The position numbers and the translations under genes were made by a program. The notes beneath the pieces are model-generated. The model did no database searches. It was not told where the DNA came from and saw nothing but the letters and a program-made list of their open reading frames with translations. Shown piece after piece: positions 42,881 to 55,817 of a stretch of DNA of 64,000 nucleotides. Source of the stretch: Beta vulgaris subsp. vulgaris (lineage: Eukaryota > Streptophyta > Magnoliopsida > Caryophyllales > Amaranthaceae). The stretch lies in NCBI RefSeq assembly GCF_026745355.1, contig NC_079205.1:42160182-42224181 (forward strand), in the 5' to 3' direction. Position 1 is the first letter of the stretch. The number at the start of each line of letters is the position of its first letter.

Positions 42881-45800
42881 ATGACGGAAGCGTTCAACAA
42901 TGCAACAATGGAGACAGTAGCCCCAAAGGCACCAATCACATATGAGAGACCTCTGAAAACTGATTTGGACACCAAACTTCCCAAACCATGTAATTATCTA
43001 TCTCATTCTCCTTAATTTCTATGTTTATTTTTGTTATATCTGCGTATGTCCTATCTCAAAGTTTCAGCATAGATTTAGCTCAAAAAGCAACCTCCTTATC
43101 CCGAAAGTGCGGGTGATATTATATTAGTACCATTAGACCCAATGGTATTTGGTATCGAATTCTTGATACCTCTCCCCTCCATTTGTTCTATATTGCCCTC
43201 TATATGTTATATACTCTTTGGTTTTTTTTTTGTTGTTGTTGTTCCATGTTGATGTTTATGGTCAAACTTTAAAAATGATAACTTATTGTTTTTGACATTA
43301 AAAAATTATTTTGTATAATAAAATTATTATTGATTGATTTGCTTACGAGAGAAGTTTCATAGAAGTATTTTTATATAATACTTCTATGTACTAACACACA
43401 GTATAAGAAAATTGTGGTCAAAGTTTTTTTACAGGCCGTAAAATGAAAGACGTGAACAACAAACATGGAATAAGAGGATCATGTTTCATTTCTAAAATAT
43501 AGTAATGCGTTCAATATGAATTAGCTAAAAAGTTGAAGCAATTTCATCAATATTATTATTTGATAAACAACAAATCCGATTGATTAAATATAAAACACGA
43601 TCTTCTGCACCAAATAGTTGTATGTAAAATGATCACAAACTTGCATTTTGTTTTTGGTTACTTTGTGACATAATCTTCATAATCCCACATCGAACATTAA
43701 TTTTGAATTTAAATGTGTGTTTCATTGAAGAAATATTAGTATCCCGGTGATAATACTTTCTCTGTATTTTTTTATCAATAGATTACTCAGTAAGACGAAT
43801 TAAACTACATGCCACATGATTACATCTATACAAAAAGGTGGTATGCGTGACAATGTATACATGCCACATGACATTTATGTTAAAGTAAAATTAGCTTATA
43901 AAAAATTTGAACCCATGACCTCTTACTATTATACATGACACAGTCACCATCTCAACCAACTTTTAATCATGCTTTAAGTACCCACGTTATTATATTTGTA
44001 CCTTTTAAATGTTGAGTTTTTCTTAATATATTTTAATGAGAATGGAAAAAAATGTATATCAAGTTCGAAAAATAATAACAACCCGGAATAACATTCGTAT
44101 CCAAATACTAGTTATTTCTTATATATTGATAAAAATTTAGGAGTTTTTCTCAACTTATAAATAGTGTTAAAATTTCGAGGAAGAACAAATAAAATATAAT
44201 GAAAGTATACCAATACGCTCAGATAAGCTATACATAGTGCTCGCATCATATTAATAAATTAAGTCAAATGTAGAAACTGTTATAAACCAATATAATTCTC
44301 AAATTACTTTTATCATGCTCATGACTCATGAGTGGCATCAATGGATCAAAAAACTCATGAGTGGCATCAAAATCAGTCTAGATTATGTTTTGAGATAACG
44401 GTGAGATGCAAATCTAGAATGAGAAGACTATTAAAGTTCGAGTAAGTGATTGTTATCCAATCAATCACTAATATTGAAATGAAATTTTAGTTTCTTGTTC
44501 ACTTGGGTCTATGTTGGGCCTCACACTTGGTCTACTAGACCAATTCCAGTTTTAGAAATTATATTCTCAAACTAAAGGGATTACATTTAATTTTTATTTT
44601 TAAGGGCTTCATTGGGGACCCCATGGTAAGATGAAGAGTCCTGTTAGAGCGTAAATTCTCGCCGTAATTCGGTCTGGGTTTGCGGGCAGACACTTTGAGA
44701 GTGGGGGGATGGTATGGAAAACCACTCTCCCAAAGTGCCCCTAGTGGAGAATCGAACCTCCAACCTTAAGATTAAAAGGTTATTTCCTTACACTAGGCCA
44801 AGCTTAGTTTGGTAGATCACATTTTATTTACCCTACTATAAAAGTGAACTATTTAACTAATCGTAAGGTAAATAAGATGGACTTTTCGTAGCCCAACTAT
44901 TTCATTTATGAGTTAATCCTTATCGGAGAGAATATATCTTCAATATTTTGAGTCTCCTTAATGGCTACTCCATTCATCCCAAAATAGTTTGAACACTTTA
45001 ATTCCTTTTATGTTTGTTCCAAATTAGTTTGAGCATTTTCATTTTTAGTATGGTTCCAACATTACTATATTATTTGTTTTACACTACTTTGGCCCACATT
45101 TTACTTTTGTCAATAATAACTTACCCAACTTTCTTTGTCCTCCTATAAAGAGTACTCTACCAACTCCTATCACATCTACTTTCTTAATAAAATAACATTT
45201 AATAAACAAACTACAACTTACTCCATCCGTTTCCTAAAGATTTTCCCTCTTTCCGTTTAAGTGCGTTTCCAAAAGATCTTCTCTCTTTTACTTTATTCCA
45301 TATTTGGAATTCTTTTTTCCCTTTTCACCCTCTCATGTCCCTATCATATGGTCCACCATTACATTATTAATTCAATTTACTCTCTTTCTCTCTCCTACTT
45401 TAACCCTTTTTTATTTGATGAGTTACATCTTAACCCCTTTCTCTCTCCTACTTTACCCACCCCATACCCCACACAAATGGATCCTCCTTGGTATCTGTAG
45501 GAACAGTAACAAGGAAGATCTTTAGGAAACGGAGGAAGTATCACCTTAAACTACACGTCTCAAGAATCTAAGTGTTTAGATCTTTTTGGGATGGATAAAA
45601 TAATTAATATTCTAATTATATATGGTAACTAGTTTTCCGCCTGTGCAAAAATGCACGGGAATTTTATTTTTTTGATTTAATTTTTTATATCAAATAAGAA
45701 TGTGTATATATTATGTTATACATGGTAATAAAACACTGCAGGTTTGCATGTAGCATTTATTGAAGAGGAAACACGAAAAAACCCTTTTATCTCAACGAAG

Positions 45801-48800
45801 TGAATGAACATCACAAATGAATTATTAAATGACAATAATAATAAGAGTATTTTAAAAACATTTTGAACCACGTCTTTATACTATACATTTGTGGTAACAT
45901 TTGAATTTTCACGTTCTTTATCAGCTATTATTGTTTTTCAAACCCTTTTTGCTAATAACTCTTGATATGAAAATATATATTTAAAATTATATAATACGTC
46001 CCTTGAAATCATGGTGTCTCTATATTTATATAAATATGTAATAAAATAGTATAAACATAAAAGTAGAGCAGGCAACCAACAAGTTGGGCTGGCAATCAAT
46101 TCAAGTTTGGTTGGATTTGCTTTTGGGTTTACTACACATTTAATAAACAGGTTGAAATACTCAACCCTGACCCGACCTATTTGATAAGCGAATTACCCGT
46201 TGAACCCATTTAATTATAATTAGTATTATACAAAATTAATTATTTTCTTAAAAGTATATATGAGAGAGTTCACTGTTGAAACTTGAAAGTATGCATGTTT
46301 AATATTTCTTATAATAATTGTGACCAATCTTAGCAATATTTACTTTTTTGACCAAATTTTAGTTTTTCAATATATTTTTCGAGAATTTTCTACATATATG
46401 TAAGTTAATAAAGTCAAAGCATGTCAATTTCGAGTCAAAATGTCAACCTCAACCTACCTGTTTAATCAATGGGTTAGAAAATCGGTCAAAGTTCCAACCC
46501 TAACCTGCTTATTTTGGGTTAGGTTCGGGTCATATTTCGTATTGAGTTAGCTTTTGCAAACCCTACATAAAGTAGTGACATTATAATCTACACTGTATAG
46601 TAAATGTAAATTAACAAAAAAATTAAAGAGAAAATACATTTTTCAATTTAGTTTATTAAAAAAATAACATGTAACTCATCTTATCAAATAGACAATAAAT
46701 TTCATATATATTGTAATATATAAATGAAATATATATTGTAATGTATAAATTTTTCTTCTAATATATACCTAAGAAACGAATATAGAAATATCAGTTATTA
46801 ATGTTCATCAAACCCTTTTTGCTAATAACTCTTGATATGACAATATATATTTAAAATTATATAATACGTCCCTTGAAATCATGGTATATATATTTATATA
46901 AATATGTAATGAAATAGTATAAACATAAAAGTAGAGTAGGCAACCAAGTTGGGCTGGCAATCAGTTCATGTTTGGTTGGATTAGCGTTCAGGTTTACTAA
47001 ACATTTAATAAACAGGTTGAAATACTCAACCCTGACCCGACCTATTTGATAAACGAATTACCCGTTTAACCCATTTAATCATAAGTATTATTATACAAAA
47101 AATTTCATGTATATTGTAATATATAAATGAAATATTTATTGTAATGTATAAATTTTTCTTCTAATATATACCTAAGAAATGAATATAGAAATATCCTACA
47201 CGATATTATGATCTTGTAATGAGAATCGTATAAATTAAAATGGGTTTAACCTTAAACAAAATAACTAAATGGGCTTGTTATCTAAAATGATATAATATTG
47301 TATTAAGAATAGTCTAAAATTGGCTTACAACCCGTGCGATGCACTATACTGAAATATAAATTATCTATAATAATCAGTATTATTATTATTATTATCCATA
47401 TAAATGATTAAATGGTACTAAGTTAATAGCACATACATTGCTTAGGTTATAATTTAATTAACTCTGAGTAACATTTATTGGTCAAACTTGTTCAAACTCG
47501 CTTTAAGCTCACATAAATTTTCTTACAATGAATCTAATTGTTTATATCAATATTGTTACATATTAAAAAAAAATTATCTATTCCCCCTAGATAGCATGGT
47601 GTTCATTTACGGGTCAGCAAAATATGTGCTGATAATTAATATTAATAACATATATCTAAGAAAAAATATGAAAACCCAAAATATTTCAATTTAGAAATTG
47701 AATATTTTGTGATATTTACATTAGAATCATGAAGTGATCATACACAACTAAATATTGAAATAATTTAAGAAAGATATAAATGAGAAATAAAGGATTAGAT
47801 GACTTTTAAAATTTGTTACTATTGACTTGCGAAATAATTTACATCTTGACTATTTGAGAAATAATTTATATTAAGATTATCTAGGCCCGTGCATAATGCA
47901 CATGGATTTTTTTTAGTTCTCAAATAGTTTTTTTAAATTCCAAAATTATTGGAATGACTACATTTAAAATTGAAAGATTATAAATTTAAACTTATATTTC
48001 ATGATATAATCTTTTCATTAGGGCTGTCAAAATTAAAGCTGATCCAATATGATAACCTATCTCGAATCTAACCTGAAAATTTCGGATTTGGGTTAAAATT
48101 TTCAACCTGAAAAAAAGATGGGTCAGCCCAACCCGACCAGAATAAATAATGGGTTAGGTTCAGGTTGAATTTTTGAACCTCAAAACAATCCGAATAGTCT
48201 GACTTTGAAGTGGGGTCAAATTCAAGGCAGACCAACCTATGTTTATCTAACTTGTATTAGACCAAACTCGTTTCTTGAATATTCTAAATTTGATTAAGTT
48301 GGCATTTGAATTCAAGACTCACTCAATATGTTGAATTATTGCAGTGATTAAATTTAAAATCATGTCATTTTGGGTTGGTTTCGGGTCAACCTGAAATCGA
48401 AAAGGTCGGGTTCAAATTCTAATTTTCGACCTGAAATCAGAATCAAGTCAAGTTTGGATTAGGGGTAAGTGACCCGAAATAGAAATCAGGTGAACTTGAA
48501 ATAAATCCAACTCGAACTTATTGCTACCCTACATTATTAATATAGACAAATGACACGTAAAGATAATTATTGTATACTACAATAATATATAATAATAATG
48601 TATTCTACTGGAGCAATAATTAAGCAATATAAAAAGTTGTGAAAATTATCAATCCCGCAATTCCAAAATAAATTGTCTACATTATAAATCAAAATCTACG
48701 ACTATGGGTAAGTTACATAAATGGTAATGTAAAATGGTAAGTTATATCAATATTAACATTGTTTATTATTAGTTAGCAACTGTGTCGGAATTATACACGA

Positions 48801-51800
48801 AATAATATGATTGTAAAGTACTTCCATTTGCTGAGTGAAACTTACCAAATTTATAAGATTGTAATTGATCCATTTTACACGTGGCACTAAAAAAATGAGA
48901 ATAAGTATAGTGATGACATGTGGCGAAATGAGTAATAGCTTGACACATAGGCAAACTTTTCTAGCTTTATATATATATAGATGCACATAAATACTTTTGC
49001 TTAAGTTTTTTTTATTGTATCACTGTCAAGATTAAAAAATATTTAACAATGTAAATAAAGACACAAAATGACCGTATGTAGGAAGAAGGTAAATAAATTT
49101 TAGGTTTTTCTTTGTCATAAAGATGGCTCAAAAATGTTCTCTTTCATGTAAACGTTTTTGCCTCCAGAAGTAGCATTTGCCTCCAGAAGTAGATATCCAA
49201 TAATCCAAGACTCGGTCTCAATTCTCATCCCCTAGCTTCCTCGAGCTTATATTCCCCTTCACTTCCTGAGAATGAGATAGGTGAGGTGGAGCTCACTGTT
49301 ATACCAAAAAGAAATGACTTCGGTCATTCTTTACACGTAAAATTATACTTATCTTATTGTATGATTTTCTTAATAATAATTGCAACCAAATAAGCATTTG
49401 ACCTGTATATTTTTACCTCCATTTCCAAAATACCGCAATAATAAAAATAAATAAATAGAGGAAATATATTATTTTCGGTTAAGAGGTTAATCTATATTTT
49501 GTCTACCTTCTAATGTACTTCATAATTGGCTTTGTCACATGCACCATCCAATGTCTGTGTTTTTGTCTGAAACTAAGACATCAGTTAGTTTAGCTCAGGC
49601 AAAGTTTAGCTTCCGTCATCCCAATTTTGTTGTTGGCGTGGATACCTTAGGTTCAAAAGGAGGCCTAGTTGTCTTAGGTTTTACTACTAATCATGTCAAT
49701 ATTCTGCATTCTTGCAAGAATTTCATCTTATGTAATGTTTGTGAACCTAGTGGAAGTAATTGGAATGTATGTTTCTTTTATGGTACCCCTGTTGTTAATG
49801 ATCGGGCTGAGGTATGGGACCTGTTGTTTCAATATCAGCAACCTCTACCAAATTGTATGATTATTGGAGATTTTTTAATCAAGTTGAGAGACATGAAGAT
49901 AAACTTGGCGGTTCTAATTCCATTCGTGGCTGGGGAGAATACATGAATTGGCACTTTAATTCTAATATGATAGAGGTTCTGTTTCAGGGCCCTCCGTATA
50001 CTTGGAAAAACAAGCAATTAACCACCTCTCTTCTTTTAGAGAGGCTTGACCGTGCATATGTGTCCAATTACTGGCATACCTTAGCTTGTTTCCTAACCAC
50101 ATTCTATATTATGAACCGATTATTTGCTCGGATCATGCACCAGGATTATTCTAGAAATTTCAAAGTTTTTTCCAGAATGGTTTCTTACTTAAAGCTTGGA
50201 ACAATACCTTATTGGTTATGTTGCACAAGGTTGCCAATCCTATAAAGGTTTCACTACTCCGGCCCATCAGTTTTTGTCTAGCCTGGTGCCCCCCTTTCCA
50301 ACATGCCTTTGTCCCTGGTCGTAGCATGACGGATAATGTTCTTCTTTCTCATGAACTACTGCTCCACTTTACAAATAGGAAAACCTCTTCCAATGCTACC
50401 TATGCTGCTATCAAGATGAACCTTAATAAGGCTTATGACAGAACCCATTGGAATTTTATTTCTAAAATTCTCCATGTCTATGGTTTCCCTCAAGTCTGGA
50501 CGCAGTGGATTTTTCAATGTATCTCCTCAGTCTCTTTCAAGATTTTAGTAAATGGTACTCTCTCTTCCCCTATTTATCCAAAGTGTGGGCTTCGACAAGG
50601 TGATCCACTCTCACCGGATCTCTTTATTTTATGCATGGACATCTATTCTAGAACCCTCACCCTAACGAAAGATATTAATTTGTTTAAGGGTATAAAAGTA
50701 TCGAGAAGAAGTCCATCTATTTCCCGTCTTTTCTTTGCAGATGATGCCTTACTTTTCTTTAAAACATCAAAAGATGCTTGCCATCAATTAGCCACAGTCA
50801 ATCTAAGATTTTGCTTCATTTCAGGTTCCAAGATTAATTTCCAAAAAGCTTATGTTGAAATTTAGTCCCAACACTACCACTCACCATCAAACGTTGTTTA
50901 AAATTTCCCTACACATGGCGCAAAAGAATTATGTCTCTTCACACCTTGGAATCCCGGTGGATATTCAAAGCTCCAAGACTGCTCATTTAAACTTTTTAGT
51001 TGATCTAATGTCGAAGATATTGTTAAGTTGCAATAGTCTTCTCCTTTCTCTTTCTAATAAAGTGATTCTCATTAATACAGTTCTCACTGCCATAATTTCT
51101 CACATCTTTTCTTCCTTTTCTATTCCCATTCGTGTCACTAATCGCCTAGTTTCCATGACTATGTCTTTCTTATGGTCTAATAGAGATAAGTCAAGTATTA
51201 ATTATTGGGTTAAGAAATAAATTGCCCATCTCCCAAGAGGCATGGGAGGTTTGGGTGTTCGTTCCATTCATCTTTTAAACAATGTCTACCTAGCCTGTAA
51301 TCTGGTACATTTATTCAAAACCCAACTACTTGCTATCATCCATTTACACTGCTATAAAACATATTGCACTGTCTACTGGAACCTATACTCATAAAGTTGG
51401 GGCTCACAGATCATGGGGTTTTAAGGGTCTACAATTGGCAGAGCGTCAACTTCTTAATGACTGCTCCTAGAAGGTTGGTAATGGCTCAAATCTTAAGACA
51501 TTCTCCACGGCCTTGCTTCATGGGAGGATTCCAATTGCAAATAGTTTTGTTCCCTTAAGTCAAATTCCACACTCAAAGGTTAGTGATTTTATCGATGTTG
51601 AAAATCATGTTTGGAAAGTTGCACTAGTTAGGAAGTTCTTTTCTCGTGAGGACTCAAAAGATATTCTTTCCATGGAGCTCACTTATCATAATGAACCAAA
51701 TTTCATGGACTGGTCTCATCATATATCTGGACATTTTACTACATAACTGCGTATGCTCAACTGATTAAAGCTACTATTAGCATTCAAAGATCACTTATCA

Positions 51801-54800
51801 ATATACCAGTGAAGGTTTTCAAGATTCTATGGCATCTTCCAATTCTACCAAAATGGAAAATTTTCATATGGAGGCTCCTACTTGACCATCATCGTACTAA
51901 GGAACATTTTCTCAAAAGACAGGTGCCTGTGTCCCCATTATGTGACTACTGTCATCATGACATGGAAACCATGCATCACCTTTTTCACTCTTGCCAACTT
52001 TCACAGCTAGCTCGACAATTGTTCCCTTTCCCAATTCAAGCACAATAAGGTACTCCAATACATTGCTCAGATTGGATTATAATCATATCTCGCTTTTTTA
52101 TAGCGAGGATGGTATACAAAGTGCCAAGATAAAGACATTTATTTGGACCCTCTGGAGTACATGGTTACATAGGAACGAACGACTGTTCCGCAATGTTGCC
52201 CCAAATGTAAATCGAATTACTCAACATAGTCTAGATATTGAAGTGTTTGACTCACAATTGTCAACTCTTCCTTGTTTTAATAATCTTCGCTTCCTTCACC
52301 CTCCAGAACAAAGCATGAATATCCCTCCAGGTTTTCTTGGTATACACTTGGGTAATACTCACTCATGTTTCTCACAGCACACAATTCAAATTGATGCAGC
52401 TTGGCAGAAACAATCAAAGGCCATGGGTGGTGCTTGGTTTCTTCATAATTCCCCTTCTTGCCCGTGCATTCCTCCTTATGGTGGTGGAACTTATGGATTA
52501 GCCACTTCTGCTCTTCATACTGAAACTCAAGCCCTCCTTAAGGCTCTACAGTGGGCAACCTCTCAAAGAATGTAAAGGATCACCCTCATCACATATTGTG
52601 CTAATCTCATTCTGGCACTACAAACACCCATGCCTGTTCCTTCATCAATTTTTTAGACTATTAGCAAGATCAAAGCCCTAGCATCTTCCTTTCATTGGTG
52701 TTTTGTATTAAAAGTGAATTGTCAACAAGTTCAGCGAGCTCATGAAGCAGCTCAAATCTGTGCTAGAACTTGTTCGCAATTCCCTATCCCTTAGTTATTG
52801 TATCTTTCCCCATTGTAAAAAATAAAATAATGTACTTTATAAACGAAAATGTGCAAAATAACTTGCAATTAACTATGTAATTTATCTTGGGTTCGCGGTT
52901 CAGACTTGGCTCGAGCAACGGTTGCCGCGGATATAGACAATGTAAATGGGACATTGAATCACAAACATCATGATATGTCTGTGCTACAACAACATGTTGC
53001 CTTCTTTGATCAAAATGGTGATGGTATTCTTTACCCCATTGAAACATTCAAAGGTATTAGTATGAACTTTTCTTACAATAATACAAAGTTGAACATTATT
53101 TTTGATCCATTTTCGCTAACGTATTGATCTAGTTACAGCTTGATAAGTATTATCATTATATACAGGATTTCGTAGCCTTGGATTCAATGTTGTTGCTTCT
53201 TTTTTCAACATGCTTCTAGTTCATTTGACCATGAGCTATGCTACATCTCCGGTGAGAGATCCTTATTCTTCAAATCCCCCCCCCCCCTTTTATATACTCT
53301 ATTAGCTAGACTTATTTTTTATTTGGGGCATTTCGAATATTTCAATAAATGTAGAGATAATTAGGGTTTAAAAGAATAATGATGGTTTAGCCACTTATGT
53401 ACTGATATTTTTATTAGAGAAACAAAAGACTACTAAAATTATAAGATCATCTTTCCTACAAAATCTCATTCAAATGTTAATTTCTTTCTTAATTTCCACC
53501 CAGTTCTGGTGTACCAAAAAAGTTGGGACTAACTTTGTTTTTGCAACTTCTTTATGTTGTTCATTTTTCCTTGCTACTTGTTTGAGGGTGGGTATAAGTA
53601 TAACTCTAGTATTTATGCGTGTGCTGGACCCAAAACCGAAAACCACGGATTGAGGTTACTTCATTCTTTTAATTGCCTTATTTTTCCTTTATTATATTGT
53701 ACTGCAAACACTCATCGTAACAAAAGACCACTAATTAAGCTTATTCAACAATAGAATACTTTTATTGTGTTAGCACTTGGGAAGGGGAGACACGTGACAT
53801 TTCATATACGTCTCACGCTCATTTATAATAATGGTCGTATAGGTACGGTTATCTCAATGTTGTTCCTCACCACCAATGAGATTGAATAATAAGTTTGAAT
53901 TATGATTTCTAAATTCAATTAGATTGTCCAGTCCTATGTAATATGGGTACTTCTTCTAGGTCACGTACTCGTACTTGTACTGTGTTCGATACGATACATA
54001 GCATGTATGGGTACACGTATCCATTCCTAAAATTTTAAAATCTTGTCGTTTTCCGTCCCGTACTCGAATCCGAATCCATTCCCATATCCGTCTCTGTGCA
54101 ACCTAGGTCCAGTCTAGGTATTGTAGGTTGTGGCTTCTCACACAATTAACTATGCTTCTTCTTGCAGTCATGGATGCCATCACTTTTATTTCCTATATAT
54201 ATACAAAATATACATAAAGCTAAGCATGGAAGTGATTCAGCAACCTATGATACAGAAGGCAGGTAAGAGCTTTATAAATTAGTGAGAATAAGCACAATGA
54301 CACATGATTCAAACTTTAGATTCATAAGTTACACAAAGTATGAGTTATATAGCAACATTAAAGTTCAAAAAATTACATGATATTATTTGATCAAGCTTTA
54401 TGCTTCATTATCCTATCCATTGAACATGGTCATTTCTTGGTAGGTTTATTCCAGTGAATATTGAGAACATATTCAGTAAATATAGTCATACCGTGCCTGA
54501 TAAACTCACGTTCAAAGAGATCTGGAAAATGACAGAAGCAAATCGCAATGCCTTTGATTTCTTTGGCTGGTAATTTTCGACATCTTTATTCATCTTCAAG
54601 TTATTTTTAATTTGATACTTTTTAGTTGCAATGTTTTAAATTCTGGCACTTTCTTTATACTATCTTCAACTGCAATTTTTTGAATTTTTTCCTTGAATAA
54701 TGCAAAAGTGGGTTTTAATTCCCAAAATATGCCCAAAAAAATTAAAATTCCCTGCGTACCGTCCACGTAGGACGGCACGCGAGAATTTTTTTTTTTTTGT

Positions 54801-54957
54801 TTTAACCCACGGAAACCGCTACTATGAGAAGCGGTTTATAAATATAAACCACCACTTTGTTTATAAACCGCTACTATGAGAAGCGGTTTATAAATATAAA
54901 CCGCTACTCTGAGTAATAAACCGCTACTCAGAGTAGCGGTTTACAAAAAAAAAAAAA

Positions 54958-54993
<36 letters not shown>

Positions 54994-55817
54994 TAAACCG
55001 CTACTCCGAGTAGTGGTTTTACCTAAGTTGAAAAAAAAAAAATTCTCCACACTTGTAAACCGCTACTGCAAGTAGCGGTTTTACTAAAAAAAAAAATTCT
55101 CGCGTGCCGTCCTACGTGGACGGTACGCAGGGAATTTTAGTTTTTTTGGGCATATTTTGGGAATTAAAACCCAATTTTGCATTATCCAAGGAAAAAATTC
55201 GCAATTTTTTAGCCTAAAATATACTTCTAATAAATATATAAGCATGTAAGAGGCTTTGATCGTAATGATCAAAGTTGTTCGGTCAAACATTCGAGCCAGA
55301 ATGTTGTAATGCAAGTAAATAAACGAAGGGAAAATCACTTTCATTCTCGTATAACATATTCTTGTTTTTCTAATTGTTACTCCTCCGTTTCATATTAATC
55401 GCAACAATTTAACTTTTGTACTATTCACGTGTCTCGCTTTGACCATAATTGTTATATAAGTGCAATTGATAGTCTATAAGATAAACTAAAATTTGTCACT
55501 ATGTTTACGTTCTAATTTCTACACATCAACTTTTTATAATATTTGTAGATAATTAGAAATATTAATGATCAAATTATGCATTGGCAAATTTGTTGGTGAA
55601 ACTGTTGCGATTAACGTGGGACGAATCTAGTACTTACTATTACTAATTATCTGTATTTAATAGGATGGCTAGTAAAGCTGAATGGGTAGGTCTTTACTAT
55701 CTTGCCAAGGATGATGAAGGTTTTTTGTCCAAAGAATCAGTAAGGCGATGCTTCGATGGAAGCTTATTTGAGTATTGTGCCAAGATGCAAAAGAATGCCT
55801 CTAAGAAAAAAGATTGA
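42881..55817 (+). CDS. PXG: Caleosin / peroxygenase, 239 residues, six exons
   Basis: Exons are 42881-42989, 52904-53053, 53166-53251, 54168-54262, 54444-54569 and 55664-55817, ending TGA. All junctions are GT/AG and in phase, 720 nt in total. Caleosins are calcium- and heme-binding lipid-droplet or ER proteins; many act as peroxygenases in oxylipin metabolism and stress responses. Exon 1 gives [18 protein letters not shown]. Exon 2 gives [20 protein letters not shown], with the EF-hand loop starting at Asp72 and conserved His near residues 59 and 67. Exon 3 is the hydrophobic membrane segment. The exon 3/4 junction makes the proline knot [10 protein letters not shown] (residues 115-124). Exon 4 holds HKAKHGSD with the second conserved His, and exon 5 ends RNAFDFFGW. 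Exon 6 ends [14 protein letters not shown] and a lysine-rich tail. Length and all signature residues fit a functional member. Intron 1 is 9,914 bp and contains several transposons, all other introns are ordinary or carry MITEs. Confidence 0.92.
42990..44967. other. First part of caleosin intron 1; nothing recognised
   Basis: AT-rich sequence with no convincing coding frame. The stretch 44640-44800 (ending near AATCGAACCTCC) is less AT-rich and looks like a repeat fragment with a faint tRNA-like TGGAGAATCGAACC, but no RNA fold could be built. Confidence 0.4.
44968..45598. mobile_element. Older Stowaway-like element split by a younger one
   Basis: CTCCATTCATCCCAAAATAG after TA on the left pairs with a degenerate TTTTTGGGATGGATAAAAT on the right. 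The second Stowaway (45221-45538) sits inside it. Confidence 0.5.
45221..45538. mobile_element. Stowaway MITE (inner, younger)
   Basis: Ends CTCCATCCGTTTCCTAAAGA and TCTTTAGGAAACGGAGGAAG are almost perfect inverted complements, and TA flanks both sides. It is 318 bp with no coding capacity. Confidence 0.85.
45629..45660 (-). mobile_element. Helitron 3' terminus (minus strand)
   Basis: On the minus strand, CCCGTGCATTTTTGCACAGG forms a hairpin and is followed by CGGAAAACTAG and T, the canonical Helitron 3' end. The matching 5' end could not be located. Confidence 0.5.
45939..47197. repeat. Direct duplication, second copy with an internal deletion
   Basis: 45939-46230 matches 46809-47096 at an offset of 870 bp (both contain AACTCTTGATATGA and GAAATACTCAACCCTGACCC). 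46697-46792 matches 47100-47197 at an offset of about 404 bp. The second copy therefore equals the first minus roughly 470 bp. The identity of the repeat is unknown and it has no coding frame. Confidence 0.75.
47881..48981 (-). mobile_element. Non-autonomous Helitron in caleosin intron 1
   Basis: Read on the minus strand, A precedes TCTATATATATATAAAGCTAG (48981 down), a typical Helitron 5' end. The 3' side has the hairpin GTGCATTATGCAC followed by GGGCCTAG at 47881. The base after CTAG is A rather than the usual T, so the end may have mutated. No Rep/helicase is present in the 1.1 kb. Confidence 0.55.
49526..52827 (+). mobile_element. 5'-truncated L1-type LINE in caleosin intron 1
   Basis: TAATGTACTTCATAA (49511-49525) and TAATGTACTTTATAA (52828-52842) form a 15-bp target duplication with one mismatch. 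The 3' side is preceded by an A-rich tail (GTAAAAAATAAAA). Plus-strand reading starts inside an APE endonuclease (FLSETKTS, then MIIGDF). The RT follows with [25 protein letters not shown] and FADDALLFF (50212-50865). After that come a zinc finger with [18 protein letters not shown] (51940-52000) and an RNase H ([17 protein letters not shown] and ALHTETQAL, 52390-52560). Stops and a deletion between endonuclease and RT (about 50160-50230) make it inactive. It runs in the same direction as the host gene. Confidence 0.9.
54681..55201. mobile_element. Hairpin-array element with long inverted ends in caleosin intron 5
   Basis: Outer arms of about 105 bp are near-perfect inverted complements: left TTTTTTCCTTGAATAATGCA ... 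CCCTGCGTACCGTCCACG, right the reverse. The interior (54805-55085) is a series of short palindromes built from AAACCGCTACT and AGTAGCGGTTT, joined by runs of A and T of up to about 30. There is no coding frame. The superfamily is uncertain; the organisation resembles MULE foldbacks or CACTA subterminal arrays. Confidence 0.7.
55380..55630. mobile_element. Stowaway MITE in caleosin intron 5
   Basis: CTCCTCCGTTTCATATTAAT on the left and TTAACGTGGGACGAATCTAG on the right are imperfect inverted ends flanked by TA. The GCAACA / TGTTGC match extends the arms. It ends only about 30 bp before the last exon. Confidence 0.75.

Noticed and set aside
44640..44800. tRNA-like or SINE-like sequence around AATCGAACCTCC
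   Set aside because: Only a fragment resembling a T-arm is present. No acceptor stem, anticodon arm or A/B box pair could be assembled.
54800..55090. CRISPR-like array
   Set aside because: The repeats are palindromes without unique spacers of constant length, and they sit in an intron of a plant gene between inverted transposon arms.
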